Origin: Aspidapion aeneum
Taxonomy: Eukaryota; Arthropoda; Insecta; Coleoptera; Brentidae
DNA length: 64,000 bases
Direction of reading: 5' to 3'
Assembly (NCBI GenBank): GCA_963576565.1
Contig: OY755044.1
Location: forward strand, 52,587,347-52,651,346
Shown in pieces: positions 32,201 through 44,805 of the stretch. The position numbers and the translations under genes were made by a program. Every line of letters starts with the position of its first letter. Within the stretch, counting starts at the first letter, position 1. The notes beneath the pieces were generated by a model. It was not told the DNA's origin. It did no database searches and was given only the letters and a program-made list of their open reading frames with translations.

Positions 32201-34260
32201 CTGTCATCATTAATTTTATCTCGAATTCGCTGACCCGATTTCAATGAAAAAAGATTTATGGTGATCAATTGCTCTTTGAACAAAACTATTTAAATTTGGC
32301 CCTCCATAAAGGATTGCTTCATCGAATGTTGCAATAAATAATTTTTTTGATGATTGGTAATAATTGTAGTTTAAATATCACTATTTTTTGTTTTCCTTAA
32401 AGGGCCGTTAAATATGTATAAAATCAATTTTTATTTATAAATTTAATAGCTGATAAAATTCATACCTATTGCCAAGATTATTTGGCCACCCTCTTTCTGC
32501 TTAATCTATATATTTTTTTTAATTACTTGACATTATCTTTGTCATTTTTAAGTTGTAAAGTTTTCCTTACTCTACAAACTTGACAAATGCTATAACCTCG
32601 AAACAAAAAACCTTTGAAAAAAATTTACTTTAAATTTTTTGTCTGGTTCATTGTTGGTTGACCTTTCGCACCATCTCTTAAAGTTTGGTGCATATTTCAC
32701 TTATTTGGGGTACCATATTTTAAATTAGGTAAAGTTTAATACAAAAGGCCGAGGCCCAAATGTATGTATCCATTTCCTGTTCACTGGGTATCCAATCTGA
32801 AGGCATGAAATATCCAAATTCATTCTCAAGATAGTATAAAAGGATGCCTTGTCATATTGGCGAAGAAATATATTAGTAGAATTATCCTTAGTTTGTAAAT
32901 ATTTTAAAAATTAAAAAAATCTAACTTTAATTTAACCCTAATTTCCTCTGATCACCAGGTAGAAAAGTTTTTAAACCAATTTTGCGTTTAATTGATTACT
33001 CCCAGCAATAAAATATGATTTATAAACAAAAAATTCTTATCTCTTGCAACAGTGGTCCCAAAAAAACTGACTGAACCTTATTTGAATTTGAATGTTATTA
33101 TTTGGGACACCATGTATACATTTTATACCAGATTTTGTAATGGAATTTACCATACCCTGAAATCCGATTAAGCATTAAGTTCAATTTTTCTCACAATTAG
33201 CGAACCAGTTTGCAGTTGGTTGGATTGCAATTAAATCAAGATGGACACCTTGATTTCTCGCAGCTCCTTATTTAATTTAAATAGAAAAACAATTACTGTA
33301 CATTGGATTAAATGGTGGCTATTATCTGGCTCCTAGCACATAAAATCTGCCTCTGATGTTACAATATAAGTTGAATGATATGCAGATCGTGTTTTGTTTT
33401 TATAGTGCGTGTCCACATCACCGAAAAGAACTTTCGACAGTAATTTTCATTTTTCTTTGTCGATTTGAGAATATAAAACTCCATCAAACTCAAAACTAAT
33501 AAATGATTACAAATGAATACAATACTTGATTAAAATAAAACCATGCTCTTACTTTCAAAAAATACAACAACACCCATAAACACTTTTCAATCAATCAGTA
33601 TTGAAATTAATATTTTACTAGATCACGCATCACCTGTGATCTAATTGTAAATTATGCATTGTTTTAAGCACATTTGTAGGGGGAGAAAAAATAAGGTGAT
33701 CAATTCTCTCAGTTTTGCAAGTACACACCGGGACCATCCCAAGTTTTAACCGTTTGTCCTCCCGTGCTACCTTATTAGATTATATTTGCTATTAGGCTGT
33801 TTTTGGGTCACTTAAAATAACAGCAAAATTGACAGCTGTTACCGTTATTTTCAATAAGGATAAAGGAAACTTCCAGGGCAAATAAAAATAGATTTTGGAA
33901 CACTAAAAATAAACATAACACAAATGTTAAGTTAGTAGTTTTACATTCCTTCAACTTTTTGTTTATGTATATTTGTTTATTTATTTGTATTCGATTCTTT
34001 TTACAAACCAAACAACCGAATTTTAATCACAAATTCAAATGGATTAAAAAAAAAACAAAACTAACCTTAAAAAATAACGGCAACAATAAAGGACGGCCTC
34101 CGTAAGTACCGAACGCCGTTACCGTAAATAACAATAAAGGAGCGAGAAGCTGCTAATGCGCAGACCCAGTAATAACATAACGGTAACGAAGTGTGAAATA
34201 CACAACCCACAATCGCCCTATTTTGATAAATACATTTTAATATTATTAGGTTCAAGACTC
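32201..34260. other. Unassigned AT-rich DNA
   Basis: No gene or complete element could be supported. 33800-34200 contains several AACGGTAAC/GTTACCGTTA words in both orientations, suggesting an old palindromic repeat. Confidence 0.35.
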
Positions 34261-34884
34261 AAACAAGTTTACTTGGCTAATAGGATAAAAAAAAGTGGGT
34301 AAATTTTTCCGTGGGTAGCGAAAAAGCTTAACCTCACGGGGGTCCAAGATCTTATGGACACCTAGTAAGTGTTGACAGTTAACTGTTTCGTCCTTATGGG
34401 ACTTCTCGGAACACTGCTTGGTCAGTGTGACACCACTGCGAAGTTAATTAGACGGTTTTGTCTCTAGCCCTATGTCAATAGTGAGAAAACCCTAGCAAGC
34501 AGCGCCATCTACCGAGATTCGAGAGAAACTAGAACAGGAGTAGGCGAGAATAAACTGCTATACATATATATCGATCGATGAAAAGAACGATTGTAACCTA
34601 CGACAGCTCTTCTATATTTCATGCCAGAGCAACGATAATTAGCGTTTTTACCCACCATCAGACGGGAGCGTCAAATTAGCGGAATTTTTAACCAAATAAT
34701 ACAACAAACGTGATATATAAATCAAACAAGTTTTCGTGGCTAATCAGTTAAAAAGGAGTTTCTGTTTCTTTCATATTTTTCCATCGGTAGCTCGAAAGCT
34801 TAACCTCACGGGGGTCCAAGATCTAATGGATACCTAATAGGTGTTGACAGTTAACTGTTTCGTCCTTATGGGACTCCTTAGAAC

Positions 34885-35655
34885 CAGTGTTCCCAGATGA
34901 AGTGCGGAGAGAATTTTGTAATTCGCCTGCCAAAAATCGTGTAAAATCTAGAAACTGTTGAATATCTTCATTTTCAAAAATACATGAAAAATTTTTTTAT
35001 TGCGATATCAAATTGACGGAGAACATAATGCATCATTTTTTATTTTTATAAATGCTAATACAACGGTATTATTTTTAAAACAACAAATAAAATAAATACA
35101 AAGCCACATAGGGATAGCTAGGTACATACCTAACTATCTTATGAAGATGACTGGCAATCGCTCGCTGGAGTTTTATTTTCTGTTTCACCTAAACATAGTA
35201 CCTAGCCTTATTACCGAGTTTTTTGGTAACATTTTATTCATAGTGTCTTTTTTTCCAATTAACTCTTTTTCTGTACAAAATACCTTCTATTGTTTTTGTC
35301 TTTAATTTATTGCGAAACTGTGTTTTCATCAGATTGATATGGGAGAATATCCTCTCTGCAGCCGCGCTAGAATGAGGCAAACAGAGAACTTAAAAATCAA
35401 ACTTAGTTAAATTTGGAAATTTGAGCGAATTTACTATATCTTCACATTGGCAATTTCTTTCCAAAATGGTACACCATCATTTTCAGGATCATCTAGTGCA
35501 TAATGTTTTAGCAATCTATTCAGATTTTTATTTAAAGTAACGATTTCTTTAGCAGAATTTAAAAATCGTGAGAATTTGCCTTTGATTCGTGTAATCCTGT
35601 AAAAAGAACTAAAATCGTATAACTACACGATTAATCGTGTAATTTGGCAAGACTG
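34885..35655. mobile_element. hAT element, deleted, inside satellite unit 2
   Basis: The ends are CAGTGTTCCCAGAT and, as reverse complement, CAGTCTTGCCAAAT. The flanks are CTTAGAAC (34877-34884) and CTCAGAAC (35656-35663), an 8-bp duplication with one mismatch. The empty arrangement is shown by satellite unit 1, where the same sequence is uninterrupted (CTCGGAACACTGC). The interior has a minus-strand transposase C-terminus. At 771 bp it is a deletion derivative. Confidence 0.85.
35254..35561 (-). pseudogene. hAT transposase C-terminal dimerisation domain fragment
   Basis: The minus strand reads KEIVTLNKNLNRLLKHYALD (about 35500-35560), NSLKFPNLTKF, an in-frame TAA, then LPHSSAAAERIFSHINL (35330-35380) and KTQFRNKLKTKTIEGIL. 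The S-S-A-A-A-E-R-x-F-S and R-N-x-L pattern is the hAT C-terminal dimerisation motif. At least one frameshift (near 35448) and one stop are present. Catalytic parts are missing. Confidence 0.8.
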
Positions 35656-36368
35656 CTCAGAACACTGCTTCGTCAATGTGACACCCTTGCGAAGTTAATT
35701 AGACGGACTCTAATCCTATTTCTATAATGAGAAAACCCTCGCAAGAAGCGCCAGAGAAAATAGAACAAGAGCTGGCGAGATTAGCTGCTATATACAGGGT
35801 GTCCCATTAAGGATGGCAGCCGAATTTATCTCAGATACTAGTACAGCTACGACTTCGGGAAATTTTTTTTAGAACAACATCGGGCCTTGTGAATTCACCT
35901 AAAATATTTTTGTTTCTGTAGCTCCCTGCTAGGGGGCAGTAATAACATCTCCCAACTATAAAAATTGAATTTTATGATAAAACTCTATCATAAACATACT
36001 TAAATCCTGCATAATTTGGACCTCTTACTTGTACCTCTTTCCCACTTCCCCACATGAATGGCATGAAAATGTCACTTTTTATTTAAAAAATAATTACTTC
36101 TACGTGGTTACTAAACCGACTCTTATTATTTATTTGACTTATTAAGAAGACCCTAAAGAATGCAAATATTATTGATTTTTTGTTTAAATTAAATTTTTTT
36201 CGAAAAAGGAAATTTTTTAAAAGTACCAAACCAAAAATCTTAAATTTCTTAAAAAATTCAGATACAAACCCCTTAATATTTTTACTTGAAGTTGTCAAGC
36301 GATATTCATTTAAGATATTACTAAAATCCGCAAGTCAAGATTTGACTTAGTTTTGAAGATATTTAACA

Positions 36369-36590
36369 AATAGTTTTGTTTGTGTATGATGTGGTGAGAT
36401 GAGACCTTATTTTGTTATTTGCATGTGTCACACCTGTTATAGTTTTTGGACAATTTAATGGTTATTGACGTTTTATAATTCTTAATGTCAAAAACAAATT
36501 ATAAAACGTCAATAAACATTATAACAGGTGTGACACATGCAAATAACAAAATAAGGTCTCGTCTTACCACATAATAACAAACAAAACTAT

Positions 36591-36591
<1 letters not shown>
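36369..36591. repeat. Near-perfect ~220-bp palindromic MITE
   Basis: Left arm 36369-36480 and right arm 36498-36591 pair almost throughout (AATAGTTTTGTTTGTG against AACAAACAAAACTATT; CATGTGTCACACCTGTTATA against TATAACAGGTGTGACACATG). The loop is about 17 bases. It abuts the start of the hairpin-ended element at 36591. Confidence 0.8.
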
Positions 36592-38459
<1,868 letters not shown>

Positions 38460-38542
38460 GAAATCGGAGCAACTTTTTTTTTCTCGAAAAAATTAGGATC
38501 ACCATAGTTCACACTACTATAGTATAGTATATGTGTGAGCTA
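38460..38542 (-). mobile_element. Hairpin-ended element, inverted 5' end fragment (B)
   Basis: The reverse complement of the first ~83 bp of the family: terminal hairpin, GGTGATCCTAATTTTTTCG leader and GTTGCTCCGATTT. It abuts the 3' end of copy A directly, sharing TTTTTGAAATCGG at the junction. Confidence 0.8.
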
Positions 38543-38712
38543 ATACTATAGCTTTTGGTTTAGTCAAAGGGTCTTTTAAACAAAAAAAAATTTTTTTGCC
38601 CTTTTATAATTTTTAATTTATTTTTGGAAAACGGCTCGATGAATTTTAATTAAACTTTACTTGCTTGCTTATTTTTGTAACTTAGCGTCACACTAGGAAA
38701 AAAAATGTTTTT

Positions 38713-38850
38713 TAGCTCACACATATACTATACTATAGTAGTGTGAGCTATGGTGATCCTAATTTTTTCGAGAAAAAAAAGTTGCTCCGATTTCAAAATT
38801 TTTTATATATCTTTGCGTTTCAGATGATTTTGAAACTTTTTTGTTGCGCC

Positions 38851-38884
<34 letters not shown>

Positions 38885-38893
38885 GTGTCTGTA

Positions 38894-38972
<79 letters not shown>

Positions 38973-39530
38973 GTGTCTGTATGACTGTAACGACCAACGC
39001 GCATAACTCAAAAACCGCTTGTCCGATTTTAATGAAATTTGGTACCTAGGCTGGGTCTTGGGTCGAGATGGTCCCATTTAAAAATGAACAAAATCCACCG
39101 AACACAAACCAAATAAAAGGGTGGGGGTAGATTTCAAAAATTAGAGTTTATGTGAAAATATGGCGTGTGTGATATTAAACGAAAGGTAATTGAGTCTGCA
39201 GTTAAACAAAATACATTTTAATTTATTTAAAAAAAAGGGTGGGGGTATATTTTAAAAATTAGAGTTTAAGTGAAAATATGGCGGTAAAGGTAATTGAGTC
39301 CGGAATTTAACAAATACATTTTAGTTTTTGTTTTTTTTGTAAGGGTAAGGGTAGATTTCAAAAATTTGAGTTTAAGTCAAAACATGGCTTGTGTGGTATC
39401 AAACAAAAGGTAATTTAGTCTGGAGTTGAATAAAATATATTTCAGTTTTTAGTTATATTAGCTCACACGTACACTATAACTATAGTACCTAGTGTGAGCT
39501 TAGGGGCCCATATATTGGCAGAGTATTTTT
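38713..39530 (+). mobile_element. Hairpin-ended (CTGT)n element, copy C
   Basis: Same order as copy A: 5' hairpin, leader, an array of 138 bp (38851-38988, with GTGT and ATGT variants), AACGACCAACGCGCATAACT block, three tail units (the second shortened) and the 3' hairpin (about 39460-39500). It ends CCCATATATTGGCAGAGTAT plus T run. Immediately after it, the right arm of the 35795-40008 element begins. Confidence 0.85.
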
Positions 39531-40235
39531 TTTAATATCTGTAAAACTAAGTCAAATTTTGACTTGCGGATTTCAGAAGTATCTTAAATGAATATCGCTT
39601 GACAACTTCAAGTAAAAATATTAATGGGGTTGTATCTGAATTTTTTAAGAAATTGGATTGGTACTTTAAAAAAATTTCCTCTTTCGAAAAAATTTTCATT
39701 AAAACAAAAAATAAAGAATATTTGCATTTTTTATTTTCATTCCATCCATGTGGGGAAGTGAGAAAGAGGTAAAAGTGAGAGGTCCAAATTATGCAGAATT
39801 TTTCAAGGAATACGAATTTAGTTAAATTTGTGTATGTTTATCATAGAGTTTTGTCATAAAATTCAATTTTTATAGTTGAGAGGTGTTATTACTGCCCCCT
39901 AGCGGGGAGCTACAGAAAAAAATATATTTTAGGTAAAATTTTTCCTGAAGTCGTAGCTGTACTAGTATCTGAGATAAATCCGGCTACCATCCTTAATGGG
40001 ACACCCTGTATATGGGTAAATTTCTGAAAAAGTGCAAAAGTGTGTCCCTTTAATACTAATATTTACTATCGCCCGTAGTATAACATTATTGCTATGAGTA
40101 ATACAAATCGATCAACTTTAACCTCCTGCCTATACGACCCAAAAAAAAATTCAAATTAGCTCCTTTGTGCTAAAAGTTACACGACCAAAGAAAACTTAAA
40201 ACTATGCTATTTGGCCTCTCCCAGTGCATGTAAGT

Positions 40236-40945
40236 ATTTTTTTCTATAAGCGTGCGGAAAAGTCCACTTTTCCGCACGCATTTTAGTGTGGAAAGTGCCA
40301 CTTTTCCGCACTAGTGCGGAAAAATATTTTTTCCGCACAAGTGCGGAAAAGTAAATTTGTTACGATTTTGAGGTGTTCTATAACATTTAGACCGTTCAAA
40401 ATACATTTGTATCTTTCCTAGCACACGAAATATCCTAAAAATATTCAAATTGACTAAAATTCTGCTATATTTTCAATATTTTCGATAAAATAAAGTTTTC
40501 AGTAAAATAAGTTTTAAACCTCCCCTGTATAAATATCGTCATTGTCAATGTCAAACAACAATGAACACTAGTGGTTTTAGATTTGGCATCTTAAATCACC
40601 ATAGCAACAAAGTACAAACAAACTGTCAAAACAGATACAAGCGTCTTTTGAATTTTTCAAACAAAAAAATCAGATTTTCAATGGATTCTTCGGACGAAGA
40701 TCTACCCCAGTCAGTTCTAGAAGCCGCTAGAATGTGAATTGATTTGATTAAAACGTTTTGAATATAAATAATTTTCTGATTAATTTTTAGTTTTTTCCTC
40801 ACGCTTATAGAAAAAATAGTGTACCTAACTCGTGCGTAAAGTGTCTTTTCCGCACTTGATTGCTGGCCAAACTCCGCTATCGCGTCGTTTGGCCATCTGC
40901 AATCGCGTGCGGAAAAGAGGCACTTTCCGCACTAGTTAGGTAAAC
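40236..40945 (+). mobile_element. Non-autonomous Crypton derivative
   Basis: The 5' end carries three palindromes: GCGTGCGGAAAAGT with ACTTTTCCGCACGC (40250-40279), TTTTCCGCACTAGTGCGGAA (40302-40321) and TTCCGCACAAGTGCGGAA (40331-40348). The 3' end has TACCTAACTCGTGCG, the core GGCCAAAC-spacer-GTTTGGCC (40865-40894), GCGTGCGGAAAAG and CCGCACTAGTTAGGT. Both ends match the recombinase-bearing Crypton at 49.45-51.29 kb. The middle keeps only the start of the recombinase gene. Exact termini are approximate because Cryptons make no obvious target duplication. Confidence 0.75.
40681..40737 (+). pseudogene. Crypton recombinase N-terminus remnant (18 codons)
   Basis: The frame reads MDSSDEDLPQSVLEAARM then TGA. 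It matches the start MDFSMDCSEDELPECILQAA of the recombinase at 50834. The rest of the gene is deleted, so this copy would depend on enzyme made elsewhere. Confidence 0.7.
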
Positions 40946-41499
40946 TACTATATTGGCAGCAATTATTAGTACTTATTTTTTTCCTAGCTAAGTTATATTT
41001 ATTTTTTTGTTTATATTAATGTTTGTATTACACAAAAACAAAATCGAAATTTGTTTAAAAATAGTTAAGTATATTGCAATTTTCCTTGAAAGTTTGTCCT
41101 CAATATTTTTCACATTCCCCTGTATACTGCTTTAATGAGAAATTACTAATCGAAGTAGGCGTGGAGAACAACAATTGAGATTCAAGATGGTGGTTATCTG
41201 TCACTACTTTGTCATCTTATTATTAAAACGTACAAATCTTTTCAAAGGTTTTTTAAGGGCAGTTATTAGTTTGTCGAATTGGAGGCGTATTTTAATTTTT
41301 CCCATTCCCCTGGATATAAGTATGCGGTAAGTGTTTCAATTTATTTTATTTTGATTTATATTAGCTAATGTACAATGACGGGAGGAACAAAACTGATAGG
41401 TGTTCCACTTACTGCAAATGAAAATCAAGATATTATTTTAATTACTTTAAAAAAATCACATTCCCCTGATTCACATTCCCCTGGAGACAAATTGTTATA

Positions 41500-42150
41500 C
41501 AGGGTGTCTCTAAACGGTCTGTACAAACTTTTAGCACATATTCCTGAGGTCAAAATAAGTCGATTTAAAGCAACTTACTTTAGTCCGAAATTGCTCGGTT
41601 TCAGAGATACAGGGTGGTAAATTTAAAACTTAAAAATCGATTGTCTTAAAATTTATGAACATTTCTCAATGCATAACTTTAAAAATTGGTACTCGGGGGT
41701 TTTTTGGGATGCGAAACCTAAATATCGAAACCACTTCACTGTGGCCGTTAGAGGTCGCTTCACAGTGCTCTTTTTATAGTCTTTCTAAGCCAAAAAGGTA
41801 CTCTTGTTAACATGTGCTAAAGTAAGTCGTTTTCGACATATTTCCATTTTTAGTGTTCGATGCCGCAACGGAATACTGAAATTATTTTGAATGACTATTC
41901 AGCTAGAGTGTTTTACACTGGCAAAATGTCATAGCAACGGCCAGTTTTCTACTGACTATTGTTTCAAAGCTTTATTCAAGTTTGTTACTTTTCGGCAATT
42001 TCGCTCATGAAATTTTTAAATTTTTAAATTCACCACCCTGTATCTCTGAAACGGAGCAATTTTGGACTAAGGTAATTTGCATTAAATCGACTTAGTTTGA
42101 CCTCAGGAATATATGCTAAGATTTTGTACAACCCTTTTAGAGACACCCTG
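41500..42150. mobile_element. TIR element, CAGGGTGTCTCTAAA ends
   Basis: The arms of about 120 bp pair: CAGGGTGTCTCTAAACGGTC at the left against reverse-complement CAGGGTGTCTCTAAAAGGGT at the right, continuing through AGTCGATTTAA and TCTGAAAC/GTTTCAGAGA to a second CAGGGTGGT inner boundary. TA lies on both flanks. At 651 bp, no transposase was seen; the frame 41375-41620 crosses the end and is spurious. Confidence 0.8.
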
Positions 42151-42613
42151 TATAAATATGAAGTGCTCATTTTCAGTAATTGGAGATTGCTTAGGATAGT
42201 TATGGTACTGTCACGTTGATAATTTAAGGGTTAAAATATTTTAGCATATTTTAAGCGATAACTTTTGTGTTTATCGCATTTTTTGTGGGTTTTCCACATT
42301 TCTAGCTATAAAATAGTTTTACTTACATTTTATAGTTTTCTTTCTAAAATTTCAATTAATAGAATAGAAAATAACTTTTTCAAAGTTTCCACTTTGTAAA
42401 ACTAAAATATTTAAGTGTGTTGAAGAGAGTATTTTAGAGGAAGATAGATAGATATAATTAAATTATTAATTAGATTAACTATGCTATAGCTGCCAACTCG
42501 CGGCTTGCTCGTTCAAAAAATTTCATTTAAATAGGTTCGGCTGTTTTTGCATGATTGAGGAACATACACACATAAACACAAACTTTCGCATTTTTCTAAT
42601 TTTTAACTTAATA

Positions 42614-43295
42614 CAGGGTGATGCGTTTGCCTTTGCAACATAGAGAAGAAAATGTATTGTGACCGGTGAAACCAGAAAAAATTTCAGCCCACTGAAACAT
42701 ATGCAGTCTGATGTGTTTAAGATTGTTAAAAATAAATGCATAAAAATGAAATAATATTTAATATTAAACTATTTGACCAAAAACCGGTGTAAAAAAGATT
42801 AGGTAAAATTAAAGTAAATGTTTAAATAACTCCTCATTTTCGGCCAAACAGTACTTATCTCAATCTTTCATATAACTCTTACAATACATTATTTGTAAGT
42901 ACCTCTGGAGAAATCGCTTCGCGAGCACTAGGGATGGCATTCTTTAGTTCTTCTAAAATTATAGAAATCTGTTTCCGACGCTCCCTGTTTCTTCGAACTT
43001 GTGAACAATCCGCATGCATCACTGTTGATGCATATGGAATTGGTCTGGGAACACAGCAGCAAAGTGGTTGGCAATTATTCTGTAGCTATTATAGCCCATT
43101 TAATACCATTGTTCAGAATATAAATTCATTTTAATAAGTATCTGTCTCAAACTGACTAAGAAGAAAATATCATTGACAAATTTTGGCATAATTTTGACTT
43201 TTGAATCTTTTTATTGCTGGTAGTATAGTTTAAGGTCACTACTAAATTACGGGGTGGAGGCTTAATAGTTTTGCGTAGGCAAACGCATCAGGCTG
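42614..43295. mobile_element. TIR element, CAGGGTGATGCGTTTGCC ends
   Basis: The left end CAGGGTGATGCGTTTGCCTT pairs with reverse-complement CAGCCTGATGCGTTTGCCTA at the right. TA flanks at 42612-42613 and 43296-43297. It is 682 bp. The internal frame 42934-43134 has no motif I can name. Confidence 0.75.
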
Positions 43296-43488
43296 TATAA
43301 AAATTAATTAAAACTAAGTCGGGTCAAGTTAAGATTTTTTTATACTTTCTTTCAGAATATGGCTAAGACCTTATAATTAGTGACCTTAATACTTAACAAA
43401 TATATATATATATATTTTTTTTTTAGTTTTGTTGGTTTCTTGGGGATGTGGTTCTAATAAAACTAGCAAATATGGATTCACATTTATT

Positions 43489-43516
43489 GACGTTTCGGTC
43501 CAAAGACTTTCTTCAG
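43489..43516 (-). other. Hammerhead-ribozyme-like motif in PLE arm (left)
   Basis: The minus strand reads CTGAAGA, then a stem AGTC-TTTG-GACC, then GAAA and CGTC. The canonical hammerhead core is CUGAUGA, stem II, GAAA, then the cleavage triplet; only one base of the first box differs. Hammerheads are known in PLE terminal repeats. Stem I was not modelled, so activity is uncertain. Confidence 0.5.
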
Positions 43517-43663
43517 AAACTAAAAAGAAAGGAAACAACGCTTTTGGATATTTGTTTTCTGAGCAATTATTTTTTAGAGAAAAACTATAAATTAAACTAA
43601 ATAATTAAAACACAAATAAACATAAAAATTACTCACCATTCACTCACATTTTCACACTACATT

Positions 43664-44339
43664 ATGTCAAAATCTGTTATAATTAGTCTCGCAGACAGAG
43701 CGATACAGCTATCTGATCCAGATTTTCGAGAATCATCTATAAAAAAAGCAAAAAAAGCACTTGTCCTAAACAACTACCCTGAATCTTTAATTGATAAAAC
43801 TTTTAAAAATAGAATCTATTTATTTTACAATAAACTTCAACATAAAAACAGAACAACAAATACAAAAAATAATAAATATCAATCAATCCCATTTGTACCA
43901 AGGCTATCAGAACAAATAAGCAATATTTTTAAACCATATAATATAACAACAGCATATAAAGGGTCCAACTTATCTAAAAAAAATTTCAGTCAGTTAAAGT
44001 CTTCGATCACAAAGGAGAAAAAAAGCCACATTATATATCAAATACCCTGTAAAAACTGCAACAATGTGTACATTGGACAAACATCACAATATCTCAAAAA
44101 CCGATTAAATGGACACAAATACGACAAAAAAAAATAAAACAGCCCTAACCAACCACAGTACGTCATTGAATCATACATTTGATTTTAAAAACACAAAAAT
44201 ATTAAAAACTGAATGCCACCAAAAAAAACGAGAGTTTTTGGAAATGATTGAAATATAAAAAATTGATAATTGTATCAACGCACGGACTGACATAAAACAA
44301 CTAAATCCAATATATTTTAACTTATTACCAAAAAAATAA
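43664..44339 (+). pseudogene. PLE C-terminal region with GIY-YIG endonuclease
   Basis: 43664-44137 encodes LADRAIQLSDPDFRE, SIPFVPRLSEQISNIFKPYN (the usual linker after PLE reverse transcriptase), then HIIYQIPCKNCNNVYIGQTS and LKNRLNGHKYD: an intact Y-x-I-P-C / Y-I-G pair and the Arg of the GIY-YIG fold. A frameshift in the A-run at about 44130 separates this from TALTNHSTSLNHTFDFKN, KREFLEMIEI, a stop, and NPIYFNLLPKK to TAA 44337-44339, the usual PLE C-terminus. The endonuclease would nick target DNA for priming. The preserved YIG contrasts with YVD in the PLE at 11-12 kb. Confidence 0.82.
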
Positions 44340-44777
44340 CACTCTTTCTAACCAAACTCAAACCCACCAAAACATAATATACATTATTGCTTAAAAACAT
44401 ACATAACAAAAACGAAAAAAGTAAAATTATAAGATAGAACAAAAAACTTATCAATATACCTTCCACAAGACACACACACACACATTAGCTGTTTAAACAA
44501 AAATTAAAATGAAAATATTTTATTAGCAAACTAAGAGTCTTCGTATGCGTGTTATTTGTTTGTATTTAAATTTTTTAAAGTGTTTTTCGTGTAAAAAGTG
44601 TGACTGTCTTTTTAAAACTGATTTTTACATAATCTAGTGTGAAAATGTGAGTGAATGGTGAGTAATTTTTATTTTTATTTGTGTTTTAATTATTTAGTTT
44701 AATTTATAGTTTTCCTCTAAAAAATAATTGCTCAGAAAACAAATATCCAAAAGCGTTGTGTCCTTTCTTTTTAGTTT

Positions 44778-44805
44778 CTAAAGAAGGTCTTTGGACCGAA
44801 ACGTC
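44778..44805 (+). other. Hammerhead-ribozyme-like motif in PLE arm (right)
   Basis: The plus strand reads CTAAAGA, stem GGTC-TTTG-GACC (fully paired), GAAA, CGTC. The first box has two differences from CUGAUGA. It mirrors the left-arm motif and supports a conserved structured unit in both arms. Confidence 0.5.

Larger units (their letters stand above)
34261..35794 (+). repeat. ~463-bp satellite-like tandem repeat, two units
   Basis: Unit 1 runs 34261-34723 and unit 2 starts at 34724, each opening with AAACAAGTTT. Both contain TTAACCTCACGGGGGTCCAA, TTGACAGTTAACTGTTTCGT, GAAGTTAATTAGACGG and GAGAAAACCCT. Unit 2 is interrupted by a hAT element (34885-35655) and stops at 35794 where the 35795-40008 element begins. 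The tail of a unit (TATCGATCGATGAAAAG ... CAACAAACGT) reappears at 45459-45640. Confidence 0.75.

Noticed and set aside
41375..41620. 81-codon frame spanning the CACATTCCCCTG words
   Set aside because: It crosses the TA target site and end of the 41500 TIR element, so it is chimeric.
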